From Irineochytrium annulatum (Eukaryota > Chytridiomycota > Chytridiomycetes > Chytridiales > Chytridiaceae), in assembly GCA_027600665.1 (NCBI GenBank), contig JADGJL010000679.1, positions 1-15,707 on the forward strand: DNA of 15,707 bases. The letters are read 5' to 3'. Below are positions 9,465 through 15,707 of this stretch, one piece after another. Position 1 is the stretch's first letter. The number at the start of each line of letters is the position of its first letter. A program made the position numbers and the translations under genes. The notes below the pieces were generated by a model, which saw only the letters and a list, made by a program, of their open reading frames with translations, did not search any database and was not told where the DNA came from.

Positions 9465-11244
9465 ATGAGCTCGGGCATGTCGCTCAAGTGAGTCCCCTTC
9501 GCGATCGCAGCCTTCCGGCGTCGCCACCTCCTTCTGATCCTCCCCTCCGCAGATTTGACCCGAGCGAGGCCAGCCCGACGCCGAAGTTCGTCGTCACGCC
9601 GAAGCCGCCGTACAATGTGGAGGGCGCGGGATCCGAGACGTTCTCGAACCGCCAGCTCCTTGGCGCGATCCTGGTGGCCCCGCTCGCCTTGATCCTTCTC
9701 CTCGGCATCCCGATCATGTATTACCCGCTGATCTTCGTGTTCACCGCCCTGCCCGCGTTCGCTGGGTTAGTATTCGGCTTTGTGGGATGCGACTGAGTGC
9801 AGCATCGTGCCCCATGTTTGCATTCAATCAGTGTTTAACCCCATGCACTATTCCCAGCTACAACGTATTCTTCGCGACTATGGCGAAGCCTATCCGCGCT
9901 CAGAAGGGCCTGCCCGGCAAGAACATCGAGGACTACTTTGTGATCAAGAACCCCGCGCTAAAGGCGAAGTACAACGGCCGGAAGAAGATCCCCGCCGAAA
10001 CGTGGTTCGAGGCCTACTTTGACGGCGATATCGACATGAAGGACCCGAAACAGGACATGTTTGAGACGCTGGAGGCCCGCTACGACTGGATGTCCTTCGT
10101 CTTCACGCTGAACCAGGCGAAGTTCTTCCTCACGCAGTGGATCCCGGAGACGCTGTGGCACTCGAAGAAGCAGGATGAGGACCAGGTTAGGGACCACTAC
10201 GACCGTGGGGATGATTTCTACAACTGGTTCCGTGAGTACATTTCTATTTCAATACCGATCCGTGTTTGCCTCCGTCCTCATAATCGAATCACATATAGTT
10301 GGCCCTTACATGGTGTACACGTCCGGTATCTGCAAGGACAACACGAAGCCTGAGTCGCTCGAGCAGCTCCAGCAAAACAAGCTCGACCTCGTCACCGACA
10401 AGATTCAGCTGAAGCCGGGCGACCGTATGCTCGACATCGGCTGCGGCTGGGGCACGCTCTCCGTCCACGCCGCGAAGAAGGGCGCCAAGGTCACCGGTGT
10501 CACTCTCGGCCGCAACCAAACGCAGTGGGGTATGAAGAAGGCCGCGGACAACGGCGTCAAGGACAATGTCAACATCCTTTGCATGGACTACCGCGACATC
10601 CCGAAGCAGAAGTTCGACAAGATCACTTGCCTGGAGATGGCGGAGCACGTCGGCGTCAGGAAGTTCCAGGAGTTCATGAGGCAGGTCAGGGACCTCCTCG
10701 AGGACGACGGCTTGTTCTTCCTTCAGATTGCCGGTCTGCGTCGCGCCTGGCAGTACGAGGACCTGATGTGGGGTGTAAGTTTTATCGCGATTAACTGCAA
10801 TGCGGCTCTTATTGACTCTGCTTTTTTTCAGCTTTTCATGGCGAAGTACGTCTTCCCCGGTGCGGACGCCTCCGCCCCGCTTAACTGGGTCCTCGAACAG
10901 GCCGAGCGCGCCGGCTTCGAGGTCTTGAACGTCGACACCATCGGCGTCCATTACTCGGCCACCATCTACCGCTGGTACCTGAACTGGATGAAGAACAAGG
11001 ACAAGATCATAGATAAATATGGTGTTAGGTGGTTCCGCGTGTGGGAGGTTCGTGTGTGGTTTTATTATTGACGTTGCCTTCATATGCTTACCAAATTCCT
11101 CGCTGTTGCGATCGTCAGGTCTTCCTTGCCTGGTCCTCGATCATCGCCCGCCAGGGTAGCGCGACCTGCTACCAGATCGTCCTTCACAAGAACTTGAACG
11201 CGTTTGATCGCGAGAAGTTCTTCTCGAGGCGTCTGCACGCATGA
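9465..11244 (+). CDS. MTS1: Sphingolipid C9-methyltransferase
   Basis: Six exons (9465-9487, 9553-9765, 9858-10231, 10299-10774, 10832-11047, 11119-11244) join to 475 residues, close to the usual fungal length of about 480-520. The enzyme belongs to the cyclopropane-fatty-acid-synthase/mycolic-acid methyltransferase family and transfers a methyl from S-adenosylmethionine to C9 of the sphingoid base in fungal glucosylceramide. Visible marks: a cytosolic-looking N-terminus, two adjacent membrane helices (about 42-85), the family segment YDRGDDFYNWFLGPYMVYT, and the SAM-binding motif LDIGCGWG at 248-255, then LEMAEHVG and the C-terminal YLNW region. The two N-terminal helices separate it from soluble bacterial cyclopropane synthases and fit an ER membrane enzyme. 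Start: the ATG at 9465 has G at -3. Two donors are atypical (GTTAGT at 9766, GTTCGT at 11048), but the frame requires them. Nothing suggests damage. Confidence 0.93.
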
Positions 11245-11631
11245 TTACGCAACCGTCCTCAAGTGATAGATCTATAATGTTGTGTTTATGTTTGTTTCTT
11301 CTTCTGTCGTGATTTAGATGGAGTCTTGTGTTGCGTGTGATCTGTGATCCTATTGTCTTGTTTTGTGGTGTTCGCCGTCGGACACATTTTCATGTGCATG
11401 ATTCTTTCTTTCATGTGGCTGCCTGTTGTTTTGTATTCTGGTTTCTTTGGGTCTACGACGTTGTGGTGGACTATTATGCTGGAGAGATAGACTGTGTCTC
11501 CACGAAGCGATTATTCCGGACGCATACATAGTTGTAAAATGGTTTTATATATGTTCAAGCTTGTCTAGCTGATGGACACTAGAGAAATTTGACGACGGTC
11601 CAGTTGCCTTTCACCGCCGGTCGCCGATGCC
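11245..11631 (+). other. Spacer: methyltransferase 3' UTR and promoter of coiled-coil gene
   Basis: These 387 bases are T- and G-rich on the plus strand and lie between two genes in the same direction. No open frame looks coding. The downstream end carries a TATA-like element. Confidence 0.5.
11544..11553 (+). promoter_or_regulatory. TATA-like element upstream of the coiled-coil gene
   Basis: TTTATATATG lies about 80 bases before the ATG at 11632, a plausible distance for a core promoter with a short 5' UTR. This is a motif match only. Confidence 0.35.
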
Positions 11632-14494
11632 ATGCCGTGGACCTTTGATGACCTCGACGGTCTCCAGATACCCGTGTCCCTCAAGCTCCCGAGCTCGGGA
11701 TCCGGCAATTCCGGCCCGAAGTCTTCCAACCCGTCCGGTGGCCCGATGTTCTCCGCGGAGCGCCACTACGCGCACCTCGCCAAACTGGCCGAGGCAGAGC
11801 TCCAGCCTCCTCAGCAGCCGCTCGGCGCCGAGCGGCTCCGCGTCGAGAGCATGATCGCGGAGGGTTCGGACGAGGTGTTGATGGAGGCGCGGTCGCTTCT
11901 GCGACGGTGGGTCGAGGACAATGACGGATGTGGGGTCGTGGACGGTGATGAATGCATCGAAGGCATCGCGGGCGGTATCGAGGATGACGTGTCGGCGCGG
12001 GTTGGGGTCGGCTTGTTTGATCTGGAGGGGAAGGGGCGGATGGCGGATGGGGATGGGAGAAAGAGGGTTCGCGGGATCGTGGTGGATGCCGTGCGGCGGT
12101 CGGTTGTCGGCGATGCGGTCTCCGCGGCATCGGATGTCGCGATGAACGGTGGCGGGCGGATGTTCGAGGTCGTGCGGGATCCGAAGGCTGTGATGGATGC
12201 ACGACAGCGCGCGGCGCGGGAGAGGCGGGATTGTGTTGAAAGGCAGCGGAGGGAGGAGCTGGAGCGGAAGGTTGCGGAACGGGCCGCGAAGATGGCGGAG
12301 GAGAGGAGGGCGAAGGAGGTCGATATGCAGCGGATGAGAGGCGAGGTCGAGAACCGGTGGAGGGCAGATAAAGCGATGAAGGATGCGCGGAGAGAGATTG
12401 GGGAGATGGTTGGGGAGAGAAAGGCGAGGATAGTAGATGAGTGTTTGAAGATGGCAGAGGGCGTTAGGATGGAGCTCATGTGAGTTTGCCGATAAGTTTA
12501 CTTGCCAGAAGTATTTATTGAGCTGTTTTTTTGTACAGTGATGAAGCGTGTGCGATAAAGAGCGCGGACCTTAGAAGAAAGGAGGATGAAGTCAAGGAAA
12601 GAAAAAGAGCCATCGTAATAGCGAAAGTCAACGAGCTCTATACCATTAAGTCCTTGAAACGGATACGGGCATATTTTACGGCCTGGCAAACGTTAGTTCA
12701 CTCCGAGCGCCAGAAGTTGACGAGCTTTCGTGTCGTGTCCAACTGGCGAGCCCTTAATCGCGGATGGATAAGATGGGTCATTAAGAGGAAGCAACATGAG
12801 GGCCGACGGTATGCAACGCAACAATAAGGTTGATCTTTAATACGTCGTAGGCACGCCGAACAAGTAGCACACGCCATCAAGAAGGACAACGAGCACTTAC
12901 TACGCGCCGCACGATACCACCGTGCCACCACTCTCTCGAAGTGCGTCGTCGCTTGGTCGGCTTGGGCGAAGCTGCAGCGCGACACCCGCCTGATTCGCCG
13001 ACAGCACGAGGATCGCGCGAAGAAGATGCGCGAGTTCCTTGAGACGATCGAGCGCGTCGCGGAACGGAAGGAGAATGAGCTCGCAGCTAGGGTGGACGCT
13101 ATTGGAAAGGAGGTTGGGGAGGTTGTCGAAGGGGAGAGCAAGGGCAATGGCAAGAAGGCGACGTTCAAGGACGTGCTTGAGGGAGTAGTGCCAGAAGAGG
13201 TGGATGTGGCGGCTGTCTCAGCGGCGCCGGCGGCGGAGGGACCTACATCGATTGCGCCTGCGGTTTTTGTTCCCGTCAGTCGAGGAACGGATAGCGAGAC
13301 TGGTATACAGCCAAAGAAGGTGACGATTAAGGAGCCAAGCAAGCCATCACGGAAGCCTATCCGGAGCTCGCGAGATCAAGAGCTCATCCACCGTAAGTAC
13401 GCGAGCTCCCACTTCCGTAAATGACACAACGAGTAGAAATGGAGAAGCGGAACGCCGAAAGACTCGAGCGGAAAACCGCCCTTGAGCAAAAGCGGAAAGA
13501 AAAGCAGGAAGCCATTGAAGCGGAGAAGATCGAGCAAGAGCGTCTTAAAGCCGAGGCGGAAGTGGCAGAGCGGCGTCGCTACCTCGAGCAAAAGATGGAG
13601 GAACAGCGACTTGCAAAGGAGGTGACGTTCGGCTCCCCCGCTTTCTTCCTCTTACCAGCAGCCGCACGCACATCTTAGGCCGAAGAGAAAAAAAGCCTCG
13701 AAAAGCAACGCCAGCTCTCCCTCCACCGCCTCGCCGTCGCCCACTACCGCGCCACCCTCCTCCATCGCCGCATCCTCTCCCCGCTTCGCGTGCTCGTCCA
13801 CCTGCGTCGGCAGGACATATCACGCGCCGAAGCGTTCGCGCGCACGTGGGCCGTCGCCGGCCCATTAATGCGGTGGAGGCGGGAGGTAGATGCGCGGTGG
13901 CAGAAGAGAGAGGATGAGGCGGGGCAGTTGTGGTGTAGGGGAGTGTTGGGGAGGGCTGTGGGGAGGTGGGCGAAGGTAATGTTGATTGGACGCTGCTTGT
14001 AATGGGGCTGATGGTTTATTTAAGAGGTGGAAGGAGGAGAGAGCGGCGACATCGGTAGCGGACGCGATTGCGAGACTTGGGGCGCTAAAGTCGGCGCTCG
14101 TGGAATGGAGAGAGGAGACGAAGTTGGCGATAAGGGATAGGCTAGCCAAGGAGCGGGTGCTAGAGAAGAAGGCTGATGGGTTTGCAAGCAAGTGAGTGCC
14201 TGTTCTTGGATTTACAAGACTAATGATGATGTGAAGATGCGTACCGCGGCGTTGTTTACGCCGGTGGAAGGAGTTTGTGGAGGAGGTGAAGAATGAACGG
14301 TGGAGGGAATCGCGTCGGCAGCAACTTAGGGAGAGGATTCAGGTGACTTTTTCTTTTCTTCTCAAATTCTCGTATTTTAACCGCCCCTACAGGAAATGCT
14401 GAAGACTTCTACGTTGGAAGAAAAGCAGAATTCCGACCGTTTTAGCGAGTTCAATCGCAGCTCTTTTTCCATATCGCTAGAGAAAAACTTTTAG
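11632..14494 (+). CDS. CCDC191/Sfi1-like coiled-coil protein (centriolar/ciliary type)
   Basis: Eight exons (11632-12479, 12539-12808, 12851-13392, 13434-13621, 13679-13975, 14025-14191, 14237-14342, 14393-14494) join to 839 residues. The N-terminus is Ser/Pro/Gly-rich; about residue 80 there is a helical EARSLLRRWVEDND segment. A long Arg/Glu-rich coiled coil runs at about 184-300. Sfi1-like helices with regularly placed Trp follow: YFTAW (W332), SNW (W352), RGW (W359) and IRW (W362), then a second Trp-rich unit in exon 3. A second coiled coil spans about 554-640, and more Trp/Arg repeats continue to about 800. This order resembles the animal protein CCDC191; the resemblance is from recall, not a search. 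Sfi1-type repeats bind centrin. The expected site is the basal body, centriole or spindle pole, which would fit a flagellated organism. Alternative: an Sfi1 paralogue. An out-of-frame ATG at 11627 precedes the start; 11632 has the better context (G at -3). Confidence 0.7.
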
Positions 14495-14778
14495 TTTCAG
14501 CCGCGTCAGCGGTAGCTGCGATCTACGCCTTAAATAACCACAGAAGACAGTAAAAGATGGCATGCATTTTCATATATAACCCACTGCTGGCACTGAATAT
14601 TATGAGTAAGTGTAAGGCAAACGTGCAAATGCGCTAGAAATGTCGAAGAAGTGCAGAGATCAAAATGTTCACGGCAACACCATGTCCAAGCCTCATGATA
14701 ACCACCATTACTAGACATCTAAATCCCCTCAAACTCTATTCGAACACAAACAATCTCGTCCATGCAATTCCGTCATCC
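14495..14778. other. Convergent 3' spacer
   Basis: These 284 bases separate the stop of the plus-strand coiled-coil gene from the stop of the minus-strand WD40 gene and must contain both 3' ends. They are AT-richer than the exons. I see no gene, strong hairpin or clear polyadenylation signal. Confidence 0.55.
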
Positions 14779-15707
14779 TCAATCATGCTCCTCCGCCATC
14801 ATGCCCTCCTCATGCTCCGGCTCAGGCGGGAACGTAAAATCCCACACAAGCAGCGTCTGGTCAAACGAAGACGTAATCAGCTTTGACGGCGTGAACGTCA
14901 AATTCCAAATGGTGTCCTTGTGCTGGACGAGCGTGTACATGCAGTGGCCCGTTCGCATATCCCACACCTGTGTTTACGTCAAGTTTCAACTGAGATGCTC
15001 TATCTGCAAACCTTGATAGTTTTGTCGGCGCTCCCACTCACGAGCTTCACGTCGTCGAACTGCATGCAGATGACAGCCGCCGAGTGGCCACGCAGCGTGC
15101 GGATGCACCGCTGCCCTTTAATGCTCCAGACTTTAATGGTGGAGTCGCCAGAGCCCGAGCATAAAGTGTCGCCGGAACATTGGAGGCAGTACACGTTATC
15201 CTCGTGACCGCGGAGCGTGGCGAGGGAGGCGCCGGTATAACGGTCCCACAGGCGGACGGTGCTGTCGACCGAACCAGAGGCAATGGTGTCGGCAGTCATC
15301 TGCGCGGATGATTAGTCGGTATTACCACAACATGGCTCACCTGAAGGCAGCAGACGGCGCCCTCATGACCCCTCAGCACCATAATTTCGTCACCGCTCTC
15401 AATGTCCCATATCCTTAACGTCGAGTCCTCGCTCGCCGAGATGACATGCTTGCGATCATGGTAAATGGCGGAGATCTCCCCTTCATGTCCCCTTAATGTC
15501 CTCAAGCACACACCCGTAACGGGATCCCATATCTTGACCGTGCAGTCCACGCCACCCGACACAACATAATCCCTGCAAAACTTGACGGCCGAGATGATCC
15601 CGCTGTGCCCAATCAACCTCGCTCGACACACGCCCGTCCTCATGTCCCACAGCCTCCCCTCGGCGCCCAGCGCCACGCTCACGACCGAGTGCTCGTCAAA
15701 CTGCATG
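14779..15707 (-). CDS. WD40-repeat protein, F-box/WD (Cdc4/FBXW-like) C-terminal part, partial
   Basis: The gene runs off the right edge. In transcript order, exons are 15707-15341 (open at its 5' end), 15299-15012 and 14967-14779, giving 280 visible residues. Introns are 41 bases (donor GTGAGC) and 44 bases (donor GTTTGC), both ending in CAG and both phase 0. Seven WD40 units of about 40 residues can be counted, with repeated LRGH near each unit start and (I/V)(R/K)(V/L/I)W near the end, for example DSTVRLWD and DKTIKVWD. Seven units would close one propeller. Units of the form CLQ...SGS.D.T.K.WD with TL.GH are typical of F-box/WD substrate receptors of SCF ubiquitin ligases such as Cdc4, Met30 and FBXW7, but the F-box itself would lie outside the window, so other WD40 scaffolds are possible. 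The last unit is followed by an acidic tail ending EEGMMAEEHD. Confidence 0.85.

Noticed and set aside
10289..11083. Long minus-strand open frame of 264 codons
   Set aside because: It lies antisense to the conserved methyltransferase exons and crosses their introns; its Leu/Val/Asp-rich translation is what GC-rich antisense codons give.
183..11244. Functional gene cluster or operon
   Set aside because: Genes face different directions, have their own spacers and introns, and receptor, methyltransferase and coiled-coil protein share no obvious pathway.
11811..12479. Minus-strand Ser/Arg-rich open frame of 222 codons
   Set aside because: It is the antisense shadow of the first exon of the coiled-coil gene, whose plus-strand frame continues through seven further consistent exons.

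Overview
This window is eukaryotic nuclear DNA. Genes are broken by many short introns (41 to 138 bases) with GT...AG ends, and the reading frame is restored only after the introns are removed. The gene content points to a zoosporic (flagellated, chytrid-like) fungus: a fungal-type sphingolipid C9-methyltransferase, a CCDC191/Sfi1-like coiled-coil protein of the kind found with centrioles and cilia, and a class C (GABA-B-like) 7TM receptor. The lineage is an inference from this gene mix, not a proven identity.

Layout. (1) 183-5433, plus strand, 17 exons: a large secreted-start receptor of about 1407 residues with signal peptide, two LamG-like domains, beta-rich spacers, a Cys-rich GCC-type stretch, seven membrane helices of class C GPCR type and a PH-like tail. 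(2) 5696-6133, minus: a small single-pass membrane protein. (3) 6792-8951, plus, at least 3 exons: an unrecognised helical-repeat protein with an acidic, disordered C-terminus; its 5' end is unresolved. Genes 2 and 3 diverge from a 660-base AT-rich spacer with a self-complementary TATA element. (4) 9465-11244, plus, 6 exons: sphingolipid C9-methyltransferase, complete. (5) 11632-14494, plus, 8 exons: CCDC191/Sfi1-like coiled-coil protein, complete. (6) 14779 to beyond 15707, minus, 3 exons seen: the C-terminal seven WD40 blades of an F-box/WD-like protein, cut by the window edge.

The genes look like ordinary chromosomal neighbours rather than a pathway cluster. The most striking items are the receptor architecture (LamG ectodomain in place of a Venus flytrap, plus a PH-like cytoplasmic tail) and a strong transcript-oriented shift from C-ending to G-ending codons along exons in several genes. 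No tRNA, rRNA, CRISPR array or intact transposon was seen.
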